Positions 32,408-39,779 of a DNA stretch of 43,900 bases are shown piece after piece. The stretch comes from Candidatus Peribacteria bacterium (GTDB lineage: Bacteria; Patescibacteriota; Gracilibacteria; Peribacterales; Peribacteraceae). The notes under the pieces are model-generated. The model was not told where the DNA came from. It was given only the letters and a program-made list of their open reading frames with translations, and made no database searches. A program made the position numbers and the translations under genes. Numbering within the stretch: the stretch's first letter is position 1; every line of letters begins with the position of its first letter. The stretch lies in assembly GCA_023245765.1 (NCBI GenBank), contig JAHFJP010000007.1, positions 1 through 43,900 of the forward strand, given 5' to 3'.

Positions 32408-32950
32408 TCAGCCCCGAATCAATTCCAAAAATTCCTGACGTGTCTTTTGGTTCTCTTTAAAAAGCCCCTTCACGCAGCTCGTCACTGCCGTCGAGTGCTG
32501 CTTCTGGACGCCGCGCATCATCATGCAGAGGTGGCTGCACTCGATCACGACGCCGATGCCTTTGGGTTTGAGGATTTTTTCGAGTGCATCGCAGATCTGC
32601 TGGCCCATGCGTTCCTGCACCTGGAGCCTGCGCGCGTACATGTCGACAATGCGGGGGATTTTGCTGAGGCCGATCACATGCTTGCGGGGGATGTAGCCCA
32701 CATGCACTTTGCCGAAGAAGGGGAGCAGGTGGTGCTCACAGAGCGAATACACCTCGATGTCCTTCACGATGACCATTCCCTCGGTATCCACCGGCATCAA
32801 TGCGTTGTTCACGATCGTTGCGAGATCCTGATCGTAGCCGGACGTCAGGAATTTGTAGGCCTCGCTCACCCGGCGGGGGGTGCCCTTCAATCCCGGGCGC
32901 TTGGGGTCTTCGCCGAGGGCTGCGATGAGTTTGTGGATGAGGGCGTCCAT
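32408..32950 (-). CDS. folE: GTP cyclohydrolase I
   Basis: 180 residues from ATG 32950. First step of pterin synthesis for folate. Zinc and catalytic residues: [40 protein letters not shown] and [17 protein letters not shown]. The track's start at 33007 is replaced because CATACT lies 9 nt before ATG 32950 with TTCGCG 17 bp further up. Last of the minus-strand fol genes; it converges on the zincin-like gene 5 bp away. Confidence 0.95.
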   Translation of the reverse strand: MDALIHKLIAALGEDPKRPGLKGTPRRVSEAYKFLTSGYDQDLATIVNNALMPVDTEGMVIVKDIEVYSLCEHHLLPFFGKVHVGYIPRKHVIGLSKIPRIVDMYARRLQVQERMGQQICDALEKILKPKGIGVVIECSHLCMMMRGVQKQHSTAVTSCVKGLFKENQKTRQEFLELIRG

Positions 32951-32959
32951 GGGACGAGC

Positions 32960-32988
32960 AGTATGCCTTGTTTCCCGGCATACGCGAA
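32960..32988 (-). promoter_or_regulatory. promoter of folE
   Basis: Minus strand: TTCGCG (32983-32988), 17-bp spacer, CATACT (32960-32965), 9 nt to ATG 32950. The match to consensus is modest. Confidence 0.4.
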
Positions 32989-32993
32989 GACCA

Positions 32994-33488
32994 TTAGAGA
33001 CGAACAATCAGTTTGTTTGCCTTTTGGTCGAGCGTTTTGTCCAATAATTCTTCCCAGGTCTTCCCGATGACCGGGTGGGTAGCGGTCGGATCGAGAAGCT
33101 CGATCAGCGGTTCTAGGACGAACCGTCGCTCGTGCATGCGCGGATGCGGCAGAATCAGTGGCGGATCGGGTCGGATCAGGTTTCCGTGGAGCAGCAGATC
33201 CAGATCAATCGTCCGGGGACCGAATTTGAACGGAGGAGCCTTTTTTAAGTGTCGTTCGACATTGGTCAAAAATTCATAGACGTCATCCGGAGCGAGATCG
33301 GCATCGAAACCTGCAACCGCGTTGAGGAAATCGTCCTGCTGTTCGTGGTGCAGGGGGGCGCTGCGGTAGACCGACGAGAAGCGGATGCCCGGAAGGCGCT
33401 CGCGCAGCATCGTCGCCGCTGCTTTGAGGTTATCTTCGGGGTCGATGTTACTGCCGAGGGCGATGTAGATGGAGGTCATGGCAGGCAT
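32994..33488 (-). CDS. folK: HPPK, 6-hydroxymethyl-7,8-dihydropterin pyrophosphokinase
   Basis: 164 residues from ATG 33488. Transfers pyrophosphate from ATP to the pterin. Motifs: [41 protein letters not shown] and [16 protein letters not shown]. The start is chosen because TATCGT is 6 nt and TTGCAC a further 16 bp upstream. The next Met (33479, [11 protein letters not shown]) is equally good for the protein. It lies 5 bp after the hypothetical gene that separates it from folB. Confidence 0.94.
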   Translation of the reverse strand: MPAMTSIYIALGSNIDPEDNLKAAATMLRERLPGIRFSSVYRSAPLHHEQQDDFLNAVAGFDADLAPDDVYEFLTNVERHLKKAPPFKFGPRTIDLDLLLHGNLIRPDPPLILPHPRMHERRFVLEPLIELLDPTATHPVIGKTWEELLDKTLDQKANKLIVRL

Positions 33489-33492
33489 GTCG

Positions 33493-34083
33493 CTACGATA
33501 GACATGGGAATATCGAGTGCAATGCATTTTGCACTTCTTCCAAATTTTTGCGCAGCAGCTCCTGATCAGGGCGCTGTCGGTGGCTTTCCATTACCCTCCA
33601 GGTGGTGGCTTTTGTGACCGCAAGTGTCATCAACATGGCCTTCTTCAGTGTAATCAGTATGTCCGAAAATTTTTCCGCACTCTGCATAATGGGGATGCCG
33701 GTCGCCGCCTGCACGAACAAACCGGACAGGAAATCTTCCAGCTTGTCCTCAGCGCTTACTGCGAGGAGCGTTGCCTGGCCTATGGCGAGGTTTTCGTATG
33801 ACCCTTCTCGTACGCGCTGTACGTCCAGGCCATACACTTTCTTGAGAAACCCATGTTCTTTCATGAGTCGATCGATCCAGGTGAGCGTCTGTACTCCATT
33901 CGGGTCTTGCACCGCTATCTGTTCCATGACCAGGTGGGGCAATGCAGGGACCTGTTCCAATGGATCCATTGCTTTGATGTGCTCGCGAGCCTCATCGAAC
34001 AGTCGCGTTCCGGCGCCCGCGACCGCCAGTTGCGGAGCGAGTTCCAGGAATTCAGCGTCGTTGTTTGGTTCCAGAGGTGTCAC
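33493..34083 (-). CDS. hypothetical protein between folB and folK
   Basis: 196 residues, soluble and helical, starting with GTG and overlapping the folB 3' end by 32 bp. The middle has an Ala/Leu-rich helix pair (ENLAIGQATLLAVSAEDKLEDF, KKAMLMTLAVTKATT). No family recognised. Its place inside the fol run may be incidental, since nothing in it resembles FolP or FolC. Confidence 0.55.
   Translation of the reverse strand: MTPLEPNNDAEFLELAPQLAVAGAGTRLFDEAREHIKAMDPLEQVPALPHLVMEQIAVQDPNGVQTLTWIDRLMKEHGFLKKVYGLDVQRVREGSYENLAIGQATLLAVSAEDKLEDFLSGLFVQAATGIPIMQSAEKFSDILITLKKAMLMTLAVTKATTWRVMESHRQRPDQELLRKNLEEVQNALHSIFPCLS
33495..33522 (-). promoter_or_regulatory. promoter of folK, leaderless spacing
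   Basis: Minus strand: TTGCAC (33517-33522), 16-bp spacer, TATCGT (33495-33500), 6 nt, ATG 33488. It lies inside the end of the upstream coding region. Confidence 0.45.
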
Positions 34084-34426
34084 GGTATCGCGTGATGGTG
34101 AGGGAGACGCCGGATGCGGGCAAAAGGGGGAATTTTCGCACGGTCACGGTCGCTGAGCAAGGCTTGTATTTGCGGAGAATCAGCCTTGCGGCATCCTCCG
34201 CAAATCGTTCAATGGTCTTTCGTTCGGTCTGCGCGAGTGCCTTCAAATCCTCCGTCACATCGACGTAGTTGATCGACTTCTTTACATCATCACTCTTCGC
34301 GGCGGCCACGGTATCGAGAGTCATCTCCACGGTCACGAGTAAACGTTGCTCAGCGTCACGCTCTGCTTTCGGGACGCCGATGTGGGTCCAGAGTTCGAGG
34401 TCGGTGATGGTGAGGAGGTCGCTCAT
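34052..34426 (-). CDS. folB: dihydroneopterin aldolase family protein
   Basis: 124 residues. Motifs: ELWTHIGVPKAERDAEQRLLV near the N-terminus, INYVDVTEDL, and TVTVRKFPLLPASGVSLTITR with the catalytic Lys. Acts between FolE and FolK in pterin synthesis. Dihydroneopterin-triphosphate epimerase shares the fold. TAAAAT is exactly 6 nt before the ATG (34433-34438). No folP or folC is in the window. Confidence 0.9.
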   Translation of the reverse strand: MSDLLTITDLELWTHIGVPKAERDAEQRLLVTVEMTLDTVAAAKSDDVKKSINYVDVTEDLKALAQTERKTIERFAEDAARLILRKYKPCSATVTVRKFPLLPASGVSLTITRYRDTSGTKQRR

Positions 34427-34432
34427 GTTAAC

Positions 34433-34438
34433 ATTTTA
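34433..34438 (-). promoter_or_regulatory. -10 box of folB, leaderless spacing
   Basis: TAAAAT on the minus strand, GTTAAC, then ATG 34426. No clear -35. Confidence 0.5.
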
Positions 34439-34458
34439 CTGTAGTTGATGCATTTTTT

Positions 34459-34530
34459 CCTGCCCTCACCCGCCCCGCACCTTGTTGCGCAAGGGTGCGG
34501 GGCACCCTCTCCCGCTGCGGCAGGAGAGGG
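34459..34530. repeat. GC-rich hairpin repeat between secD and folB (type B)
   Basis: CCTGCCCTCACCC opening, CCCCGCACC...GGTGCGGGG stem and a GGCAGG close. The opening and stem are shared with the copy inside wecB (1001-1067). It fills the gap after secD. Confidence 0.75.
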
Positions 34531-34562
34531 AATGAAACAGGGGTCCATTCATTTCGAATAAT

Positions 34563-36989
34563 TTAAGAATTGTGAATGTGTTTCACTCCGAAGAGTTCCG
34601 GTCGTTCCGCGAATGAAGTCTCTGCCAGCCTCCTGAGCAGCCACCGCGTCACCGTCACCGCCGTGAAGAGCGAGAGCAGCACACCCATGCCGAGCGTCAC
34701 CGCGAAGCCGCGGACGATGGAGGAGCCTGCCATGAAGAGAATCGTGCAGGTGATGAGTGTCGCAATGTTGCCGTCCCGGATGGCCGGCCATGCATGCTTG
34801 AAGCTGGTTTCGATTGCGGTCTTCACGAGTTTGCCTTTGCGAAGCTCTTCCTTCATCCGTTCGAATACGAGCACGTTGGCGTCCACCGCCATACCGATGC
34901 TCAGTATGATGCCGGCCATGCCCGCGAGGGTGAGAACGATGTAGTTGCTGGTGACGAGGAGCAGCGGGAGCTTGAGAATCGCAAAGAGCAGGACCGCGTA
35001 GAAGCCAAGAGCGAGATCGGCCATCACGCCCAGGATGCGGTACATGACGATCATGTACACCATGAGGATCAGCGTTCCGAGGAGGGCGGCGAGGAGCGAG
35101 GTATGGAGAGCTGCGGCGCCGAGCGTCGCTTCCACCGTGTACTGACCGACCAGGTAAATGGGCGCCGGGATGGCTCCGGTATTGAGGTCCTGGGCGAGCA
35201 TGCGCGCTTCGTCGAAGTCGCCGCTCCCCGTGATCACCGCAATCCCTCCGGCGATCTCCTGCTGCACGCGGGGGGCCGAGATCATCTCGCCGCCGACGAA
35301 GATCGCAATCTGCTTGCCGATGTTGCGCTTGGTGAGCTCTTGGAAGAGCTTGCCGCCTTCGGCATCGAAGATGATCTGCACCACGGGGATATTCGTGACC
35401 GAATCCGCGGTAACGTTCGCCGCGCGGAAGTGCTTGCCATCGAGCGCGGTATCCTTCCAGCCCGTTGGCTCCAGAGAGAAGAAGAGCAGGCGCAGTGTCA
35501 CGGCGGGCTCACTCGTCGTCACCTGTCCGCCTTGCAGGCGTGCGGCGATCTCCGTAGCGCGCTTTTCGCTGTCTGCACCGGAAATAATCAGCTCGTCGTA
35601 CGTGGCGGTGTCGGGAGTCACGGTCACGGCTTTATCAAGACGGATAATGTGGTAGCCGAACTGTGTTTCGACGATGCCGGTGATCTCGCCGGGCTTTTTG
35701 AGAGCGAAGACGGCTTCTTCAAACGCGGGAGCCATCACGCCGCGGCCGAAGGATCCCAGGCTGCCGCCGTCACTCTTCGACGGACCGTCGGACTGCGCGC
35801 GCGCGAGCTGCGCAAAATTTGCGCCATGGTCGAGTTCGGCCTTGAGGCTCGTAGCCTTCTGCAACGCCTGCTCCTTTGTTCTGGTGATGGAGGACTCCGC
35901 ACCCGATGCCCCCGCGTAACTGACCAGAATATGACTTGCGGCAAGCTGCTCGCCACCGTGTATGAAAGAATTCAAGAAAACAATGCGCGAGACAGCATCG
36001 GTCTGGACCTGCTTGAGTGATCCCGGCTGAATGCTGCGGAGGACCGCTGCAACGCGCGTGTCGACGCCGGCATCGATCTGTGCCTTCTCGTGATGGGCGG
36101 TTGTGGTTGCTGCTTCCGTCTTCGCGAGGAGTGCGAATGCCCGGGTCGCTTCGCTCACGATACGACCGGTCTCCGTGGGTCCGCGAAGAACTTCAGCCAG
36201 AAAAATCCCCGGAACCTGCTTCTCGGTCATGCTGCCATCGGCGTTCTGTTTGGGTTGCGCGATGCTGCCGTCGTGGAGCACCACTTTGCCCGGCTGCATG
36301 GTCCAGAGGTCCTCAAGACCTTTGGGAACCTGGTCACGGAACAGTGTCTTGCTCGGCTGGAACGCCACGCCGAGCTCACTGCCCATATCCTGGCCTTCCT
36401 TCACCAGCGTCGAACCGCTCTCGGTGATCCGCCGCAGCGTCGTCTGCGCCTTGAGTCGTACTCCTTTGGTGTACTCGGCGGTGACTTCGGTGAACGGCTC
36501 TTTGAATTCCAGTTGGATGGTTTTGCCGACGACTTTGATGCACTCCTGCACATCGACGACGCCGGGACATTCCACGAGCAGGTGGCGCTCATTACCGACG
36601 TATGACGGCGTGATCGTCGCTTCACTGACGCCCAGCGAGTTGATGCGGCGTTCGAGAACGGTGCGGATGGCCTCGACGAGATTGGTCTGCTGTTCGGTGA
36701 TGCTCTGCTTCTGCGCGCGCGCGAGGTTCACGTCCTGCGCCGACGCGCCGCTCTTTTCCAGTCGTGCGATTTCGGCGTTGATATCGTCGAGCTGTTTATA
36801 GATTTCTTCCTCCGAAATACGGAAATCGAGCTGCGTTCCTCCGGCCAGGTCCAGTCCCAGGTGGAGCGCGGGGCTGCGGAGGAATCCCGGCGCCCAGGAT
36901 TTCCACTGCTGCGGCGCGACGATGAACATCGCCAGCACGCCGACGGCGGCAACGACGAGGGGCCAGGTGAGGGAACGCTTTTGGGCCAT
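34563..36989 (-). CDS. secD: SecD with an embedded parvulin-type PPIase domain
   Basis: 808 residues, versus roughly 500-620 for ordinary SecD. N-terminal membrane segment (about 9-25), then LGLDLAGGTQLDF (45-57) and P1-base strands RTVLERRINSLGVSEATI (109-126) and HLLVECPGV. About residues 350-455 form a parvulin/rotamase domain: ASHILVSYAG, FAQLARAQSDGPSKSDGG, LGSFGRGVMAPAFEEAVFAL and ETQFGYHIIRLDK. The P1 head returns at 536-606 (IIFDAEGGKLFQELTKRNIG, FVGGEMISAPRV). The C-terminal membrane block is SecD-like, with GIILSIGMAVDANVLVFERMKEE. Uses the proton gradient to pull exported proteins through SecYEG. No secF is adjacent. A SecD-like lipoprotein gene lies upstream. Confidence 0.93.
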   Translation of the reverse strand: MAQKRSLTWPLVVAAVGVLAMFIVAPQQWKSWAPGFLRSPALHLGLDLAGGTQLDFRISEEEIYKQLDDINAEIARLEKSGASAQDVNLARAQKQSITEQQTNLVEAIRTVLERRINSLGVSEATITPSYVGNERHLLVECPGVVDVQECIKVVGKTIQLEFKEPFTEVTAEYTKGVRLKAQTTLRRITESGSTLVKEGQDMGSELGVAFQPSKTLFRDQVPKGLEDLWTMQPGKVVLHDGSIAQPKQNADGSMTEKQVPGIFLAEVLRGPTETGRIVSEATRAFALLAKTEAATTTAHHEKAQIDAGVDTRVAAVLRSIQPGSLKQVQTDAVSRIVFLNSFIHGGEQLAASHILVSYAGASGAESSITRTKEQALQKATSLKAELDHGANFAQLARAQSDGPSKSDGGSLGSFGRGVMAPAFEEAVFALKKPGEITGIVETQFGYHIIRLDKAVTVTPDTATYDELIISGADSEKRATEIAARLQGGQVTTSEPAVTLRLLFFSLEPTGWKDTALDGKHFRAANVTADSVTNIPVVQIIFDAEGGKLFQELTKRNIGKQIAIFVGGEMISAPRVQQEIAGGIAVITGSGDFDEARMLAQDLNTGAIPAPIYLVGQYTVEATLGAAALHTSLLAALLGTLILMVYMIVMYRILGVMADLALGFYAVLLFAILKLPLLLVTSNYIVLTLAGMAGIILSIGMAVDANVLVFERMKEELRKGKLVKTAIETSFKHAWPAIRDGNIATLITCTILFMAGSSIVRGFAVTLGMGVLLSLFTAVTVTRWLLRRLAETSFAERPELFGVKHIHNS

Positions 36990-37116
36990 AGGGGATCACA
37001 AGATCCGGGGAAGGATAGCAACACGAAGTCACAATTCATAGACTGAAAGGAACAGGGAAAAATGTACTATCTGTCGATTTGAGCCAATCTTCGCTCTCGC
37101 GCGTCGAAGACGCACA

Positions 37117-37782
37117 TTAGGGTGCCGGCGTGAACTTCACGTGCAATCCCACATTGACGTCATCCGCGAACGCGGCGGCCAGGGCGCCATTCGGGATGCC
37201 TTCAATCGAAATCGAGGTTTGCTTGTCGGTGGCATCAATCGTTTTTTTACTCATCAGCTGACCCCGGACGAAGATACCGATCACGCTGCCGCGGTTTTTG
37301 GCGAACATGTCCTTGAGGAGCGCCTCACCCTCCTTGGTGAACTGAATGACGACGGCGCCCTGCTCGGCACCCGTCACCTTCGTTATGCCGGCCGTGATCC
37401 AGTCGACGTGCTTCGTGACGATGCCCGTCTCCTTGAATTCGCCATACTTTTCGCTGATGAGATCGCCCTGTCCGGAATCCACCTGCTTCATGATCGCCAT
37501 GGTGAATGGGACGGCGAGGGAGTCCTGCAGAAGCTTTGCCATTTCCTCGTCCCCGACCGTCACGTCCAACATTGTCGCATCGCCGTCTTTGCGAACGCTT
37601 TGGGCAATGAGCTTCTTCTCCTTTGCCAGCACTCGCCCTTCGATGGTGCGCTGAACGGCTTCCGTGAGCTTGGTCACCCGCTCAGCATCTTTCGTATCGA
37701 ATGTCAGCGAAAAGCGAACAGTTTTCCCTCCGCAGGCGGTGAGGAGGAGCGTGAGGGCGAGGGCGGAGAGGAGTTTCTTCAT
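37117..37782 (-). CDS. lipoprotein resembling the SecD periplasmic (P1) domain
   Basis: 221 residues. Signal peptide with lipobox MKKLLSALALTLLLTACGG (Cys17). The N-terminal part, RVTKLTEAVQRTIEGRVLAK followed by GDATMLDVTVGD, parallels the P1 base of SecD. The C-terminal part, VVIQFTKEGEALLKDMFAKN, IGIFVRGQLMSKKT and SISIEG, parallels SecD residues 536-590 of the neighbouring gene (FDAEGGKLFQELTKRN, IAIFVGGEMISAP). No further membrane segment. It lies 127 bp upstream of secD on the same strand, so the two may be functionally linked. The homology is judged by eye from residue pattern. Confidence 0.65.
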   Translation of the reverse strand: MKKLLSALALTLLLTACGGKTVRFSLTFDTKDAERVTKLTEAVQRTIEGRVLAKEKKLIAQSVRKDGDATMLDVTVGDEEMAKLLQDSLAVPFTMAIMKQVDSGQGDLISEKYGEFKETGIVTKHVDWITAGITKVTGAEQGAVVIQFTKEGEALLKDMFAKNRGSVIGIFVRGQLMSKKTIDATDKQTSISIEGIPNGALAAAFADDVNVGLHVKFTPAP

Positions 37783-37809
37783 ACGTTGCCGCCGAGTATG
37801 CCCCTGTTG

Positions 37810-38763
37810 TCATCCGTCGACAATCAATTTCGTCCCGGTCCGGAGCATTTGTTTCCGCAAATCAATTCCCTGAAGTATGCAACCATCGTCGATCACGCAG
37901 TCGCGCAGCGTGCAGTCGCGGATCGTCACATTGTCGAAGATCATGCAGTCGGTCAGTTCGCTCCGCTCAATCATGCAATTGCGCCCGACCGTGACACTCC
38001 CGCGTACGGTTGTCTCCTTTATTGTCGCGTCCGGATCGACCAGCGCCTGTTCCCCAATCAATTCCCTGTGCGCGTGCAGGTAACTTCCGAATGAACCGAT
38101 GTCCATCCATGGCTCCGAAAAGATGAAGCAGTCGACGGTCATGTTTCTGTGCAAAAATTCCTCAAAAATTCCCCCGAGGTTGTCGGGCTTCACTTTCGCG
38201 AATTCCATCAGGACCGGGAGGGCGGACTTGGGGATGATCACGCAGCCGGTGCTGACCAAGGTGGAGCTTGGAGACTTGGGTTTCTCTTCAAATCCCGTGA
38301 CCCGTGTTCCTTCTCCTTTTATGACGACGCCAAATGCCTTCGCTCTCTCCAGATCTCCCACGTCATGGGCAGCCAGCAGGGGATTTCCGCTGAAGGCTTT
38401 CAGAAATGTCTCCATCGAGAATCCCAGGTAGTTATCTCCCGTCAGGATCAGCAGATCATCATCAATGCTCTCCGCCCTCACCCACTCGGCGATCGAGCCG
38501 AGCGCGCCGAGTTTGTGGTCGTCACGACTGGTGCCTTCAACCACGAGTTCCATTCCTGAACGCTGCAGACCGTCGAGCCACTGTTTAAATCCATCCGCAA
38601 ATGCGGCATTGGTACTCACAGTGATCGGCATGCCGGACGGAATCTTCTCGATCAAATGCGTGATGATGGGTTTGCCGGCCAAGGGGAGCAGCGGTTTGGC
38701 CCGCTTTTCCGTCAACGGCCACAAACGAGTGGCGAAACCGCCGGCGAGGATAAAAGCATGCAT
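37810..38763 (-). CDS. sugar-1-phosphate nucleotidyltransferase
   Basis: 317 residues. GT-A nucleotidyltransferase domain: FILAGGFATRLWPLTEKRAK and PLLPLAGKPIITHLIEKI, LLILTGDNYLGF (metal Asp), VTGFEEKPKSP and EPWMDIGSFGSYLHAH. The C-terminal left-handed beta-helix hexapeptides include IKETTVRGSVTVGRNCMIE. It makes an NDP-sugar for surface glycan. Whether it is glucose-1-P thymidylyl-, mannose-1-P guanylyl- or another type is not decided. The start lies in the left arm of a 9-bp repeat. Confidence 0.85.
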   Translation of the reverse strand: MHAFILAGGFATRLWPLTEKRAKPLLPLAGKPIITHLIEKIPSGMPITVSTNAAFADGFKQWLDGLQRSGMELVVEGTSRDDHKLGALGSIAEWVRAESIDDDLLILTGDNYLGFSMETFLKAFSGNPLLAAHDVGDLERAKAFGVVIKGEGTRVTGFEEKPKSPSSTLVSTGCVIIPKSALPVLMEFAKVKPDNLGGIFEEFLHRNMTVDCFIFSEPWMDIGSFGSYLHAHRELIGEQALVDPDATIKETTVRGSVTVGRNCMIERSELTDCMIFDNVTIRDCTLRDCVIDDGCILQGIDLRKQMLRTGTKLIVDG

Positions 38764-38862
38764 GAGGAAACCGAGGAAACCGAGGCAACCGACGAAACCG
38801 AGGATGCCTCGTTGAAAGTATACTCTTCGGTTTCCTCGGATTCATCGGTTGCGTCGGTTGCG
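38762..38862. repeat. 9-bp tandem repeat, inverted arms
   Basis: Left arm units GAGGAAACC, GAGGAAACC, GAGGCAACC, GACGAAACC. Right arm units TCTTCGGTT, TCCTCGGAT, TCATCGGTT, GCGTCGGTT. The spacer contains TATACT. It fills the whole gap between the two glycan genes and touches the start of one. Confidence 0.85.
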
Positions 38863-38863
38863 T

Positions 38864-39667
38864 TCACCTGAAGAACCAATTCCACCACCCGCTCTCCGGA
38901 CTCACCACCGTCACCGCCTTCCCCTCCAGACTCTCTACGCGCTCATCGCGCTCGACGATCCCCATGACCGAGGGCAGCAGCATGTACGTGATGCCCCGCG
39001 CGCGGCAGGCACTCAATAAATTGATCGATTGTTCCAGGTCGCTGCACTGGATGATGTGCGTGATTCGGAATTCCCGGAGAATCTCCTCAAGCTTGTCGAG
39101 CTTGCCTTTGACCGGGACACCGGCGATCTCCCTCTCTTTGATCCCTGACGCGTCGAGGATCGCGACGGGCTTGAGGACGCTTTGGCGCTTCTGGAGGAGG
39201 TCGATGAGGTGCCGTGACTCGCGCGTGACCCCAACGATCAGCGTTGGAAAACTCGGCAACCCGCTTCGCAACGTCATGCGCATCAGCAGTCCAAAGACCA
39301 TGTGCCAGGCCCACGTCGCGAATGCGCTCAGCACGAATGCCGTGAGCAGAAGTTCACGACTGAAGACCCGCTGGAAGAGGAAGAAGTACACGGTCGTCAC
39401 AAGCGCGACACCGAGGATTGCGGCACATCCGATGTAGGCCGCATTGCGCGGTGTTCTCTGCCGTCGCGTGAGGCTGAACGTTCGTGTGATCACGAGTCCC
39501 GCGAGCCACGGAACGCCGCTCAGTGCCACCGCGGTCATGAAGTTACGGAAGGGGAGATCACTGCTGAGGATCCACCCGACCCGTTGGAAATAGGCAAATG
39601 CATACACGCCCAGAAAGAGGAGGTAGTCGGTTGCGAGCCAGAGAAAGAGGAGGAGGGGGCGGCGCAT
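38864..39667 (-). CDS. polyprenyl glycosylphosphotransferase N-terminal half (no catalytic domain)
   Basis: 267 residues. Four membrane helices (about residues 1-125, for example LLLFLWLATDYLLFLGVYAF), then a Rossmann-like CoA-binding-type domain (FPTLIVGVTRESRHLIDLL, ILDASGIKEREIAGVPVKG, ITHIIQCSD). This is the N-terminal architecture of WbaP/undecaprenyl-phosphate sugar phosphotransferases. The ORF stops after SGWWNWFFR, just where the catalytic sugar-transferase domain should begin. No such domain lies downstream in any frame. TACTCT, part of an 8-bp repeat, is 6 nt before the ATG. Confidence 0.75.
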   Translation of the reverse strand: MRRPLLLFLWLATDYLLFLGVYAFAYFQRVGWILSSDLPFRNFMTAVALSGVPWLAGLVITRTFSLTRRQRTPRNAAYIGCAAILGVALVTTVYFFLFQRVFSRELLLTAFVLSAFATWAWHMVFGLLMRMTLRSGLPSFPTLIVGVTRESRHLIDLLQKRQSVLKPVAILDASGIKEREIAGVPVKGKLDKLEEILREFRITHIIQCSDLEQSINLLSACRARGITYMLLPSVMGIVERDERVESLEGKAVTVVSPESGWWNWFFR

Positions 39668-39670
39668 GGG

Positions 39671-39762
39671 ATTAGAGTATTAGAATATTAGAATATTAGG
39701 AATAACGGGTGGAGGCTGCACAAAATCGTAGTCCTAGTATTCTATTACTCTAGTATTCTTTC
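39671..39762. repeat. 8-bp tandem repeat, inverted arms
   Basis: Left arm ATTAGAGT, ATTAGAAT, ATTAGAAT, ATTAGGAA (39671-39702). Right arm TAGTATTC, TATTACTC, TAGTATTC (about 39735-39758). The left arm also supplies the -10-like TACTCT (39674-39679) of the minus-strand gene starting at 39667. Confidence 0.85.
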
Positions 39763-39779
39763 TTATCATCTCAACAAAC

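Noticed and set aside
34794-36020. 408-codon plus-strand ORF opposite secD
   Set aside because: Antisense shadow; secD motifs run through the whole region on the other strand.
38762-38862. CRISPR-like appearance of tandem repeats
   Set aside because: Units are only 6-9 bp and contiguous, with no unique 30-bp spacers and no cas genes in the window.
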